64,000 nt of DNA from Pseudoscleropodium purum (lineage: Eukaryota; Streptophyta; Bryopsida; Hypnales; Brachytheciaceae): the NCBI GenBank assembly GCA_963969395.1, contig OZ017801.1:1738501-1802500 (forward strand), written 5' to 3'. Shown piece after piece: positions 25,761-39,745 of this stretch. Below the pieces are notes generated by a model. The model was not told where the DNA came from. It worked only from the letters and a program-made list of their open reading frames with translations, and did no database searches. How positions within the stretch are numbered: position 1 is the first letter of the stretch; each line of letters begins with the position of its first letter. The position numbers were made by a program, and so were the translations under genes.

Positions 25761-25779
25761 GCCAAGATCAGAGCCATCT

Positions 25780-28061
25780 CGGTGGATCCGATAGTGTATT
25801 TTTTATGCACGATTTTTCACCAGTTGGCTGCATTCAAAGGATATTGACTATTTTTTTGAAGGAAATTTTCTTTTTTTTGTTAAAACTTATTGATCGAAAC
25901 TAGTTTAGAACTAATTTTCTCAATCCTTAGAGTGACCTTTGTGGGATTTTTGTATTGACAAATATAGTGTATATTTTGTTTGTGACCATGGGGTTTATTG
26001 GAAGCATCGTTAAAAAAGGGTAGAACGAAGCCACGATACAAACAATGAAAATTTGTAGTTATACAATTTAAATTGAAGCCCAAAGAAAATTCAATGTCTT
26101 TTCAATTTTAGGAGTCAAAAAAGTATTTTTGAAGGGAAATTAATTTCAAAATAGGAGGCAAAAAGAATTTGGAAGTTGAAAAGGAAAATATATGAGAGTT
26201 GAAAGGTTCTATTTTGCAATCATATAGAATTCAATCTTTTTTTAATTGAGGGAGTTGAAAAGTTTTTTGAAGGAACCAATAGAAACCTTTTGGAATGAAA
26301 TTATTTCTCTAAAACAAAGGCTATAAAACTTTGGATTGGAATTTGGATTCCAAAAATTATAAGAGTTGAATATGCCGCTATGCAAAATAAAAGTGAAACA
26401 ATTCAAATCATTCCAATTCAATTGATGCTCAAAAAATTGAAATCTCTCTAGGTTTGTATTATAGTATTGAACAACATATGTTTATTTCATTAAAAAAATT
26501 CTATAGAGTATAATCATAGCAAAGAATTAAGAGTATCAATGAAAAATGATTCTATCAAATATCTATTGCTTTCCAAGCTTTAATATCTGTATGAAAATTC
26601 CCATCACCAAGGTCTTCCAATACCAAATAAGGCCCTAAAACTTTCAATTGGACATTACTAGTAAAGTATGGAGAATAGACAAGTAGAACCCTAGTTAATT
26701 TAAAAAAAATTGTAATCATACAAATTCAAACTAGAAATGTTCTAGATGACATACAAAATGAAAATACAACAAAATCATTGAATGAAAGATTATAAAACTT
26801 CATCTCCATACTTCATCATTTGAATTTGTTATTAAAAGTTTATCAGTACTTCTATCTTTGTTAAACCTATGCTATGACTACTTTCCTAACATCACTTCCA
26901 AGAATATTTTCAATTTTTAAAAGATACAATATATTCTCTTCTATGATGAATAGTTCAAATCTCCTTAAATTGATCTTAAGATTTAAGATCTTGATATTGA
27001 TATTTATGAAATAATTTAAGAGGATCTAATCTTCAATTTGATAAAAATTTAATAGATTTCCAAATTTTTTTCAATAGTTGTCATTTTAGAGAATTTTTAA
27101 AATAATTTGAAATGTCATCAATTTCAATAAATTTATATATCAATTGAAATTCTTCAACTCCACTCATTCATTGCTCTTGGAAAATTTTAGCCATCTTTGG
27201 TAGTATAGGTGACTATTTAAAGCCCAAATAAATGTGAAAGGGTAATATAAATGACTCCATGATGTCATTTATTCCTAACTTTTTCCAATCTTGAGAGTTG
27301 TAAAGTGTAAGGTTGTAATAAAGAAAAGAAAAAAATCATCTAAAGTCTAAACCATTTTAACCTAAAGGATCTCACCAAAAGTTGTATGTTTTTATTCAAT
27401 TTTGTGAATTAGAATTTAGAACATTGAGATAGGTCTAAATGTTTTTGAGACAAGTTATCATGTATATTCTATATTTGATGCTAAAAATCAAACATCCAAC
27501 ATTTAAGATGAATTTCACACCTCTTTTTATCTCCCAATTGCTTGCATTTTTATGATTATGATGATTTTCAAGAAATTGCACTTTGAACAAAAATCCTCAG
27601 AGAATGATTTTGAAAAATGAAATATATAGAAATCTAGTCTAATATTAATTATTTGACACATTGTGGCATAAATGAATTGAAGTGTATTGATTGTTATGAG
27701 ATTAGGCCAATTTAATATATAAATTCTACTAATTAATTTGAATTTACAATAAAAGTGCATATTTTCAAAACAATTTATAGTGTGTCTATAACTAAGTATT
27801 CTATAACATCATTGGAAGTATGTAATTTAATTGATTAAAAAGTATATTTTTGAAACATGCTAAGTGCAAATAGACAAAAAGGAATTATAAAAAAATATGG
27901 AAATGAATTGATCATAAAGACTAGTTGGCAAGTAATTTATAATATGAAAAATTATATATTTTGATTAGTTTCTTATTCACACATGTTTTATGGCAATTTG
28001 AACAATACAACAACCTAAAAAAATACATTATGCAAAATTAAATATTAAGCGGTATTGAATT
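25780..28061. other. AT-rich intergenic, no gene seen
   Basis: Very AT-rich, with poly-A and poly-T runs and short frames only. The 3' part must hold the promoter and 5' UTR of the plus-strand gene starting at 28062; no motif stands out. Confidence 0.55.
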
Positions 28062-31000
28062 ATGAATCCTCAACAACCAAGTGGTTTAATTAGACCTCCA
28101 ATGATACAATCAAATTTGCAACAATCTGGTGGGATGATAAGACCTTCACAACAAGTGGCACCAATGAGGCCACTAGTGATACAAGGAATAGATTATTCGT
28201 CACAACTAGGACTAGTCAGACCACCAATGGTTCAAGGCAATCTTCAACAACCAAGAGCAAGTCAAATAAGATTTCTTCCATTGCAAGGCAATCCTCAACA
28301 ACCAAGTGGGCCTATAAGACCTCCACTACAAGGCAATCCTCAACAACTTAGAGGGCCAATGAGACCTCCAATGATGCAAGGAATAAATCAACCACAACAA
28401 TTGGGAGGGATGATGAAACCTTCAATGATGCAAGGTAATCTACAACAATCAATAGGATTAGTAAATCCTCCAAGGATGCAAGGTAATCCACAACAATCAA
28501 TAGGATTAGTAAATCCTCCAAGGATGCAAAGAATAAATCAACCACAACAGTTGGAAGGGGCAATGAAACCTTCAATAATGCAAAGTAATCTACATCGACC
28601 AATAGGATTAGTTAATCCTCCAACGATGCAAGAAATTCTTAGACCACAACACATAGGAGGAGGAGGAATGAGGCCTTCAGTGATACAAGGCAATTTACAA
28701 CAACCAATTGGATCAATAAGGCCTCCACTAGGGCCTCCATTGATGCAAAGCAATTTTCAACAATTAGGAGTGATAACAAGGCCTTCTATGTTGCAAGACA
28801 ATTCACAAAACTTTAGAGGGCCAATGAGGCTTCCAATGATACAAGGAATGAATCAACCTCAATCTTCCACGATACAAAACAATATGCAACAAGGTGTTGG
28901 TATAAGACCACCATTTGATAATCTACAACAATCGCAAGGATTTGTAGGCCAACCAATGATGCAAGGGATGAGGCCTCAAATGCCAATTAGACCTTCACCT
29001 CTTCCATTGGGACCTCGACGACCAGTAGGTGCCTTTCCTACATTTAAAACCTAGTACATTATAAATATACACAATAGCATTATATATAATAATATTGAAT
29101 AGCATATAAAACATGATCATATTTTGATTATTTCAAATTTGAAATGAAAAGTCAATTTGAAATATTTAAATTAAAAAATAGTTATTAATTTGATTGAATT
29201 ATATAACGATTTTTTTACTTTTATTATATGATTAATTATTTTTATGAATGAAAATTTTTGAATTCATATTTTTCCATGTATTAATAGTATGTAATTTTAA
29301 ATGCTTGTTTAAAAAAATTGAATCATATCTCAATTTGTATCATAATAGTCACTTGGTGCTCCTCAAATTCTTCCTTTACAACCAAATGCAATAGACGATT
29401 TTCAACAAAATCAAATTTTTAATGGTTTACCTCAAAGCCAACAATTTGGTGTTGACATAGATAATGATCTTGTAAGTTGAATGAGAAAAAATATTCAAAA
29501 TTCACTTTCACTTTTAAACATGATCCATATTTTCTTGATTTTTTATGAACATATTTCATTTTGAAAATTGATTATCTATCTAATATCAACTAAAATCCTA
29601 ATCAAGATCAATGTTGTTACATGTTGATTCATTTTAAATAATTTCATTATAAATAAATGCAAAATTCATGAAGTTAAATGCAAGTGGTTCTACTTTTTAG
29701 GGTTTAGATGAACTACAAGAAGGCACTTTATTGGAGCCTTTAACCTCATATAATATGGCAGAGTCTAATATTCAATTAAACTACACCCAACTATTTTCAT
29801 TTCATGTTTCTTATAATAATCTAAGTCCTAATGGACAACCACAAAGAGGTAGATGGTTCAACATTGGGAAAAAGGTATGTTTCTGATCTTTATATATAAA
29901 AAATTATGATTCATTCTATAAATTTCAAATTTTATAATATGTTATTTGAAAATTCTTCAATTTTTTCAATTTCAAAAAATAAATGTTATATACTTCAATT
30001 TCATTTTGGATGATTTGAATGGAAAGAATGATAATTGCTTATTACAAAATTAATCAATAATTATGAAAATTTTAAATTTTTAAATAAAATTTATTTTAAA
30101 TTAAAATCATATGTGTACATATATGAAACTAATACTAAAAGATTTTTGCAAAAATTAAAAAACAACCAAACATTATGGTGGTAATGTAGATGGGTGAATG
30201 GAAGACTTGTATACTTGAGGTGGATTTTTTGAGCCACCTCTTCCGACTACAACATAGTGATCGTGTTGTCAATGTATTTGGTCAATTAATGTCTGATTTC
30301 ATTTATTTATATTCAATCCAATATAAAATATATATTTTTAAAATATCACATCTTTATAAATTTAAGAAATATGATCAAAATTGCTTGTAATTCTTAAATT
30401 ATACTTTTTAACAAATATTGAATATGTGATTTTATTTTGAAAGGATTAGTATATATATATATAATTAATATTATAGTGCATTGAATTATCAATTTGTATT
30501 TTAGAATAATTATAAATTGTCTTTTTGTAGTCCAAACCATTTTTTGCTTGGCAAAATCGCAATGTTGGATATCAATCTGATGACATGCTTCGATCACCAT
30601 TAGTGATTATGTGGTTTAGGTCAAAATTTGAATAAATATAATTTAAGAAATAGTCCTATAAAATTTGATATGTTCTTTAATAGACTGTAAAGTTTCAAGA
30701 AGGCTTAATTAGAGTTAAATTGATGAATTCAAAATTAATTTCAAATTTTAGAATTAGAAAGATATTATTTATGTAAATATATGTATACAAGCGTTTATAG
30801 CTATATGATTTTTATGCAGTACAGAGCAATGGCAATTGGTTACACAAAATAGAGAAGAGAAAAGGTGTCTTGCACATGTTTTGGAGGTATATTGATGTTT
30901 GAAAGAGGTTAGAACATATTATATTAGATACATTTATTGTCCTAGTATGCAATTATTGAATCAAAATCATTTAAAAAAATGATTTTTAGTTACAATTTCA

Positions 31001-34000
31001 TCAAAGAATTTAAATTTAAATTTTATTTAAGGAGAATTAAACTTTCATTCAAACTCTACTTCAAATGTTTTTTTATGGCAATGTAGTGTGTGGGAGGTAA
31101 TCTACGTGCTGAAGATTGTATATCTTCTGCAAATCCTACAATAGTTGGATTGGTAGGATAATACCAATTTATTTTAATATAAGGATCTTAAAACTAATAT
31201 TTTTCTTACCTTTATAGAATCCCATTTAACTTAATCATTATAACTTTTGAATTTTTTCAATTTAATTTTAAAAGATTTATAGATTTCAAATGAATTAAAT
31301 CAAGAATAGCATAAATCTATAAGTTACTAAAATATTCTCTATTGTCACCAATGTTGTAAGAAATTCGTACTAAATTATACGTTATAAAATGGATTTGATT
31401 TTATAATCAGGATCCAAAAGTACTCAAATTTGGACTATTGACTAAAAAGAAAGTTGGAACAATGGTCAAGAATGACAAATGTTATATAATTGTTATCGTA
31501 GGAAAGTTTTTTATATTTAAGGTAAAATCTATTGTATTTAAAAATAATATAGTAGAATTTTTGTACACTTTCAAATATATGAAATGATATTATTTATACA
31601 GAAAAAAATTACATGTACACATATTTATGTAAAACTCTTTATTTTATAACAGAGCCAACAAATTACAGGACAACATGTACATTTTGTAACAAGTCTACTT
31701 GAAGCAAGTATTCGCGTGAGACATTAGATGCAATTATATAATTTGATTAATTATTATCATATATCTATTTCTATTTAAATTATGCTATTAATTATTAAAA
31801 TACTAATACCAACATCATATTTATTTTTGTCTTAATGGTTGCTATATATTAATATACGATAGGGAATAATGTTGGGATGAATTCTTGTAGGGCTCAGATG
31901 GTACAAGGACTTGAATTTGAAATAATGATACCTGGTATTAAAAGCATCAATCTAGTAGCACCACATGTGGTATTTATCATCATACTATATATTTAAATAT
32001 ATATTTTAGTTACATACTCATTTAACCCTTCAAGGCCTATTACTGTTTTCACAATGGAGGTTTTCAATGAATTGCTCCACTTTGATATTTTTTTTGCACA
32101 TGGATGTCCTTGAAATTCTTAATTTTAACCATAAAAATATGAAGAATACTTTGTCTAGTATGCATGGAATTAATTTTGAAAAATATTGATTGTTAGATTT
32201 TTAGATGATAACAATTTTGGATGATCAACTCCTTAGGCAAAAAACGCAACTTTTGGAGAAGAAAAATTATAAAAAGATGAATAATGCTTTTTTTCCCTCC
32301 AAATTTTTTTATATTAGAATCTAAAGAAAATCTAGTATTTTTTTATTTAAAAATTTGAGAAATAACACACTCTCTCAAATTTATAGACATTTTCAAACAA
32401 AAGGAGTTGAAAACCAAAACTAACCAAATTGGATCCTATAAAATATTAAACAAAATTTACATGTATCATTTTTTGAAATTTAACAATTGATATCATTAGC
32501 ATATTGTTTGAAACATTTCCAAAAATTTTAGAATTTTTTCTCCAAACCTATTTTGTTTATGGAAAGTAAAGATTATAAACACCAAAAAAGAAATATTTTT
32601 TTCCATTCCTACAATTTTTTCCATTGTAAAAAAATTAAATTTGCTCACTTTTTCTATTAGACTACATTTCCTAAATAAATTCTTAAATAATTCCCACATT
32701 TAAATTTTGAAAATTAGAGAATGTAACAAGTATGTCAACTTATTACTTTATAAGTCCCTGGTTTACAAAATTTTGAGATTTATTTCAATCTACTAGGAAT
32801 TTGCCATTTGAAAATTTGAAGAAGACACATTGGGACCCCTAAGTCCTTAAGGGATTCATGATTTTTGACATTACTAATATTGTAGCATTTCAAAATAACA
32901 TAAATACCAATAAAAAAGTTATTAATAAATGAATTTTTTTAATATGATGTATGAATTTGATAAAAATAATTTGTTGATAATGTTTTTTATTTTTATGTGA
33001 CTGTCAATTTAATAAAAGAAAATAAGACATCAAAATTTAATAATTTGAATACTTGTAGGAAGAAATGACAGAATGGATGGGGGCAATTGGAAGATCAGTT
33101 GATATTGCTAAAGAAAATATTTCTTCAAAGCATTTTGTAAAGGTATTAAATTATATTTATAATTAGTTAATAGATATTCAATATAATCATATCATTATCT
33201 TAATCTTCTCTAAAATTGAACTTCTTAAAATCCACCCTAATTGAAAATCATTTCTAAACTTCATTTGAATTTTTTTTTAATTATTATTTTATATATTATA
33301 TATTATTTTAAAATTATGTATTTCCTTAAATTATATTAAATTTTAGTTTGAATAGTTAGAATAATTTAAAAAAATATTTGTATGTTTTAATTTGTAAATT
33401 GAAAAATGATCCTTTATGTTAGATGGAAGCAGATGAAGAAGACTATGATAGACATCCATATTATGGAGACAATTATGAATATTATTGTCCAGATAGTGTA
33501 AATATTGAAAATTGTGTTGAAGAATTAGAACCTAATGTATATGAAGAAAATATTGAAGATCAAAATTCTAAAGACCATCATAAAAAGCCAATTATAGAAT
33601 ATAAGTCCAAAAAACCCCATCAAAGATATACTAATAAAGATGATTTTTCAGACTCTGATGATGATCATATAGAAAAAAAATATTATAAAAGATCTTACAA
33701 AATAAAACATGAATTTGATCCTAATAAATATCATAGAATAAAAGAGGTACAAAAAAATTGAAACCACAAATAACATATTTAATTATTCTTTATGTATAAA
33801 TATTATTTGAAATTCAAGTATAGTGAATTATAATTATCTACAAATTAAATTTTTTGTAAGTATATATGAGAAATTCATATAGCATCCTACTACTTTCTTA
33901 ATTGTACCAAAAATATTCATCATCAAATAAATGTGGAATGAGAATTGTTTCATTTCAAATTTTATGTATTTAATTTAGATGCCATATTTTAAAACAAGTT

Positions 34001-36369
34001 TTTATTTTTTTTCTACTAGGTTTCTGAAGTACAACCACAACTAAAATTTGAACCAAGACATGAGTTAAGATATGATTCAAGACACAAATTGGCTTTGGAA
34101 CCAAAATATGAAAATGTTGATGATCATCGTCATGTTCGATTACCTGTACCACAAGATAATACTTTATGTGACAAAAGTGGTGGAGGAGGAATTGTTCAAT
34201 TGTTCATTGAAAATGGAGGTAGTGCTTTTGTATAAAATTATCTTGAAATTTTATGAAATCATGATAAACAAACGTTTATAAGATTTGAATATTATACTAT
34301 AATAATAACTTCTTTATATCTTGTTCTTATTTTAGTATTGTAAATCATCAACATGACTTATTATTCTTGAATACTAGGTTGTAGTGGCAAAAATATGAAT
34401 ACCTCTCAAACAATGAATAAATTTCAACCTTATCCTAGTTCTACACCAAAATTACCAAAATTTCCAAAATTTTCAAAACTAAAGAAAAAATTGAAAACTA
34501 CATGTTCTTCTAAAGACAAGATACCAAAAAGTGAGTCTTCTTCAAGTTTTGAAGATGAAAAAAAAAATAAACTGTCAAAAGTTATGAAACAAAAACAATA
34601 TGATCTTTTGCATTACAATACTAGTAGTGAATCTGAAGATTGTTGTATTGAAAAATGTGATAAGAAAAAATCTTATCCAAAATATTGTAAGCTCAAGCAA
34701 ATTTTTAGCCAAAATAGTAGGCCAAAAAAGAAAAGCCAAATACGTGAAATTGATCATGATGATATTTGTGATTCTAAAGAAATACATTGTGATGAAATAC
34801 AATTGTGTAGTGCCAAAGATTGTTGCAAGTCTAATAAAAATGAATGTGAGCCATGTGAGTGTCTACAACATACTATCAAAGGTTCATATAATTCTACCAA
34901 AAGTGATTGCATACCTTGCAAATATATGCAACGTGAGGCAATAAATAAATCTAAAATATATAACAGAGATAACATAGCTTGCAATTCTTGTTGTGAGCAC
35001 AATGAAAGTTACAATTGTTGTGATTGTTTGTTGAACATTGGATCATCCATCAACCATTGTAGAAGTAATTATTTGATGGTAAACTCTTGTCTTCAACCCC
35101 GACGATATCCTACATCTTGGACACCTTTACATAATCGATCATGTTCACCAACTGAAAGAATAGCACAAAATCTGTGTACTATTCACGAATGCAATGATCA
35201 CAATGACAATGATGAATCCAATGATAAATTTTATGAAGGCAATTGCAATGCTATTAGAGGAGGAGTTGCACAAAAAAGCACGCCAAGTTATTCACATACA
35301 AGTGAAGTAAGTGTTTGTCAATTCAATAAATGTAGTGATTAAATAATAATTAAGTGAGTTTCTTGAAGATGTGTAATGGTCTTCTTGACTTTGTTTTCAA
35401 TGAGTCAATTAATTATTACTATTAAAAATATTTAACAAATTTAAAGCAATACATTTAAGAATAATTAAAAAAAATTCAAAACTCTTGTTTTCTGTTTTTA
35501 AAGTCATTCAACATTGTAATATTGATCACAAAATAGAACCTTTCAAACCAAAATGGAAGAAAAATAATTTTTTATTATTTTACAAAAGATAAAATAGGTT
35601 GATAACAATTTCTTGATTTGATAAAATAAATTAAAAATATAAATATAAAATAATTATTCTAAACCAAAAAATAAATAGTCTTTGCATTAACTTACAATTT
35701 ATTTGTATCATCCATATTTTAGAGTGAATCATTGTCCATGGATTTAAATGAATTGAAAATAAAAGAAGATGTTGATAATATAAAAGCATCATATTTACAA
35801 CAAGGATGGCAAGAACACAAAAATGAACATGGTCATAGGTAATGTAAAAGATAATGTAAAGTGAATATATATTTATCATTCTAATTTAGATAATAAGTTA
35901 TATATATGTTTTTTGTGTATGTTATTGAAATAAATATCCATAATATAAGGTTTGTTTGTTTAAAACTTATAATGTTGCATTTAACTATCAAGATCAACAT
36001 TTTTAGCCAATTGTGTTTTAATTTGTCAAAAACTAAAAATATTATTATTTTTCATTTTAAAGAACATTTTTTGAAAAATAAATCTCCATTTTTTAAGTTA
36101 TTTTTTGTCAACCTTGATAACTAGAGATTGAATTCATTCCTTGACCTTTACCTTATTTGACTTTTAGCTTGCAAATATACACGTATTTGTATATATATAT
36201 ATATAAACGTAATAGTTATTTTATTATGATTTTTCTAAAGTGATGCATGTATATTTATTTCAACAGGTTTTATTATCATCCATCAACAAAAAGATTTAGT
36301 TTAATTCCTCCTTCTATACAACATGCATTGACAGACTTTGATCCAAGGAATGATATTGATATTTCTTAG
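28062..36369 (+). CDS. Unrecognised large protein with M/Q/P repeats, PH domain, Cys-rich region and degenerate WW domain
   Basis: Sixteen exons join in phase: 28062-29024, 29349-29471, 29701-29874, 30190-30273, 30531-30619, 30820-30886, 31087-31152, 31411-31521, 31653-31715, 31898-31969, 33059-33142, 33423-33746, 34020-34218, 34378-35306, 35723-35838 and 36267-36369, giving about 1188 residues. An in-frame TGA just before ATG 28062 supports the start. Residues 1-321 are about 20 degenerate repeats of a 15-18-residue unit around RPPMMQGNPQQ. Residues about 363-520 form an unassigned globular region. Residues 523-622 look like a PH domain: KFGLLTKK, KCYIIVIVGKFFIFK, IMIPGIKSINL and EEMTEWMGAIGRSV with the invariant Trp. 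An acidic/charged stretch follows, then a Ser/Lys/Cys-rich region (CCKSNKNECEPCEC). Residues 1144-1170 resemble a WW domain (GWQEHKNEHGHRFYYHP) with the second Trp replaced by Leu. Function unknown; membrane-lipid binding through PH is an inference. Confidence 0.8.
28430..28530 (+). repeat. Recent tandem duplication inside the M/Q/P repeat exon
   Basis: A 48 bp unit running from GGTAATC(T/C)ACAACAATCAA through GGATTAGTAAATCCTCCAAG to GATGCAA occurs twice back to back, almost identical. The other repeats in this exon are much more diverged. It adds 16 in-frame residues and points to repeat-number change in this gene. Confidence 0.85.
32022..32856. mobile_element. MITE-like insertion in intron 10 of the PH/WW gene
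   Basis: The intron between 31969 and 33059 is about 1.1 kb, whereas most others in this gene are 80-400 bp. The excess is an 835 bp segment starting TTAACCCTTCAAGGCCTATT. It ends in a segment whose reverse complement reads AATCCCTTAAGGACTTAGGG. The ends form an imperfect inverted repeat around CCCTTAAGG. No coding capacity. The termini resemble the TAACCCCTAAA ends of the 0.9 kb family, so a relationship is possible. Confidence 0.5.
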
Positions 36370-39077
36370 GCATATTTATAATATATGAATTAAAAAATGT
36401 GCACATTAAATGCATGATGGAGATTCTTGATATTAGATTTCTTACAAAGAATTACTTTTGTATGTCTTTGTAATTTTAATTGATTGTATCAATTTTATCA
36501 AGTAGATTATTGAAAAATGAATATTGTATAATACATGTAACAAAGTAATATTGTTCATATATGTCATTTAACAAATTGAATCCAAAATATGTACATCATT
36601 GATAGTTAGAACTTGTCTTTTGAACGCATAATGAAGTATAGGCTACAAGTGCCTCATTGTGCATTCAAATATCCTATTTAAATATTTTTAAAATTTTCAA
36701 GCACCCCCCCCAATTACCAAACCTAAACTTGTTGTCAAATCTACCAACCTCTCTATTTGTAATTTCAACTTTGTGATTGTATATACAATCAATATAGGAT
36801 ATTATAGTATTGGTATATCCATCTTCCATATCACATTTGTATCTATCTACTATATCTATTACCGTCTTTTGTATTCATATTTGTATATCGGATCCAACAA
36901 CACTATAAGGTTCAGATCAACAGAGCAAATTATTTTTTTATATTTTTAGATCAACAGCATTGGAAGGGGTAGAGTTTAAGATTGATGGCAGGGATTTAAA
37001 CACAAATATTTTTTCTGAAAATCAAATAGTTGGCATGGGAGTGGGAATTCATTTTTTTCTAAAAAAACTCAATGGTTCAGAAATTTTTGGGCAAAGGTGG
37101 CAAGAAAGGGTGGCAAGCACAAACATGTACGCATCTTTTCAGTGGAGATCTTTAAAATTAAACTAATTTTAATATTTTTAAAAATTTGGTAATTTCTAAT
37201 CAAATATAATTTAATTTTTAAACAAAGTAATTTTGATGCATTTCATTTTATTGGTTTGTTTATTTTTTTATTCCTAAAATCACTCAGTTACATTTTTAAT
37301 TTTTTGCATTTATATGAAAAAATGATATGATTTTGATAGACTTACTGTAAATTAAAATGAATTATTGTAGTTACTAGTATATAATGATTGTCACTTACAA
37401 CTTAAATGCAAATTTTTTATAGATTTTGAAAAAACATATTATATACTATTTTACAATGAAGAGGATTTGTAATTGCTTAATTTTTTCTACATATTTAAAA
37501 GCAATTGTGCAACATTAACAAAGTTCATTAAAAAATCACTAAAAAATGAAAATCTGAGGATTAGAAGGTTTTCGTATGAAAAAAAATTATTGAAATTTAT
37601 GAATAATCTATTCAAATCTTTTCAATGATTATTATTTATTTGAGCTTGTTTATTGATGCAAGATATAAAAATTGATCTTATAATTTAACAATTGATTAGA
37701 TGGGGCATTTATAGAAAAAATAGGTACTTTGTATGCAACATCAAACTTCCAAAGCCAAAAAAGAAAGAAGTAAATTGAGCTAGCATTATATCCATAAAAA
37801 ACTTTAGGTCTTAAAGTTTTTTAAGTCATTTTATTTTATTTTATTATTTTATAAATTTACCAATAAAATTTTAAATTTCTAACAAAATATATCAATATTA
37901 TTGATGAGATTAGTAAATTTGAATAGGGCTTTTCAAAAGAAAAAGAGTAACCTTAGGCATAGTAGACTACAATGAATGAAAAGTTTGGAGGGAGTTCAAC
38001 TAGGTATAATATTAGATTTCTAAAAGGACCTTCCATTTTTCATTAGATTAATTATGGTGATATATAGTATGGATTTTTTTAATAATATTTTTATATAACA
38101 ATAATAATAAAAGTCAGTTTCATAATCACAAAATCATGATTTTTAACATCCTCACCAAGACTCTTGTAAGATGGTTAAAAGATTCAAAATTATATTATTA
38201 GTTTTACATTTGAAATTTAATTAAGATTTTATAGAAAAAATTCTTATAAAGAACATGAATCATATAGCATGCACTCTTCATAATTTAAAAGAGCATGCAA
38301 TCCTATTATAATAATAGCATTAGATAGCTAGTTTGTTCATTGAGTTCATTAATTAATTACCAATGTGTCAATCATCCTATGAAATGAAAAGCAAATTGAA
38401 TGTAATGAACGGAATATGCATGTATATAGCTAATACAACATTTAGGAATACGATTGCTTTCATAGGCCATTTATGTTGAACAAATACTACAAAAAGAACA
38501 TAAATTAGAAGACAACTTTTTTTGGAGGCATCAAATTTCATTACCAAAACTTGATTCTACATGCCTAATAAGGCCTTTGTAAGATATCAAGTTTTTATAC
38601 TGAAATTTCCCAAGAGCTTATTTCTTGTAGACCCATAGAATATTGTAAGAATGTTAAAAATAACTTTATAAGATACAAGAGATCTAATGATTGATGCAAC
38701 CAAGTCTATGAAAACATAAATAAAAATGGCAATAAAACAACAAGTTTTTTTTATCTTTGGGAAGAAATGTCAATTGCATTCAATTTCAATGTATAATGGT
38801 TACATGCATACAAGTTTTATTTTTATTATCTAATTATGTAGTCTTATAAACTACTTCATTTGAAACACTACAAAATCATTTACAATTTTTTCTTCCTAGA
38901 ATAAGTTGGTAAATTTATACCAAATGTTTGTTCTCCTAGTTGACAAAATTTTATCAAAACTCCTAATTAAAATTAGGATACACCCAATATTATAGCAACT
39001 AAAGACATCATTCATTCATGATCTATTGAAACTACAAAATTTGAAACAATATATTCCAATAATGAATTCTTGGGGTG
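36370..39077. other. AT-rich intergenic, no gene seen
   Basis: Begins with the 3' UTR of the PH/WW gene and continues as AT-rich DNA with only short frames. A C-run (GCACCCCCCCCAATTACC) occurs at about 36702. No repeat partner found. Confidence 0.55.
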
Positions 39078-39745
39078 ATTACAAGAAACACTAATCCTTT
39101 TTTTGGTCTTTTTAATTTGCCTTGGTGGGTGGTTAATTGCTCATAACTTTTGTCTTGTGTGTTAGTTTTATATGAAATTTGAAATGAAGGTATATATGGT
39201 AGTTGCAAATGTTAAATAATTCTGTTCACTTTAAAAAAACTTTCATATTTTTTATTTATATATTTCAGTAGAATTTTGTACTATATTCAAAATTTGAAGG
39301 TCAAAATTGGTGAATATGAAGACTTCTACTAAAATTACACAAGCTTATTAAGAAAATTTTTAGAAATAGTAAAATTTCTACCTTCCAAGTGTACTCAAAA
39401 TGTAGTACTTTTGCACAAGTGCAAAGAACATACTTTTTTTCCCCAAAATGCAAATGGTTGAGAAAGAGGACCTTCAAGTTAAGAAAATGGACAATTTTAA
39501 TTTTAATTTTTTGAAATTTTTAATCATTTTTTAAAAATCAAACATCAAAGTATCAATTTTTCAAGTATTTTTTATTTTTCTCTTTTTGCATAACTTTTAG
39601 ATATAAAATTTTCTACATCTGCAATTTTACAAAAATATTATTTTGAATGCTTTACAAATTATCCATAATTTATTTACATAGTACTATTTGAAATAGGCCA
39701 TTTTGAGACAAACAATTGAGGTGTTTCTTGTAAAAACATATCCCT
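39078..39745. mobile_element. Candidate MITE with short inverted ends
   Basis: The left end GATTACAAGAAACACTAATC and right end GAGGTGTTTCTTGTAAAAAC are inverted repeats over about 14 bp (TTACAAGAAACAC). The segment is about 665 bp and non-coding. Short ends in AT-rich DNA can arise by chance, so this call is weaker than the others. Confidence 0.4.

Noticed and set aside
28348..28753. Minus-strand hydrophobic frames in the M/Q/P repeat region
   Set aside because: Antisense shadow of a repetitive exon; repeats on one strand always create long frames on the other.
34575..35002. Frames overlapping the Cys-rich exon of the PH/WW gene in other frames and strands
   Set aside because: They conflict with the phased exon 34378-35306 and have no motif.
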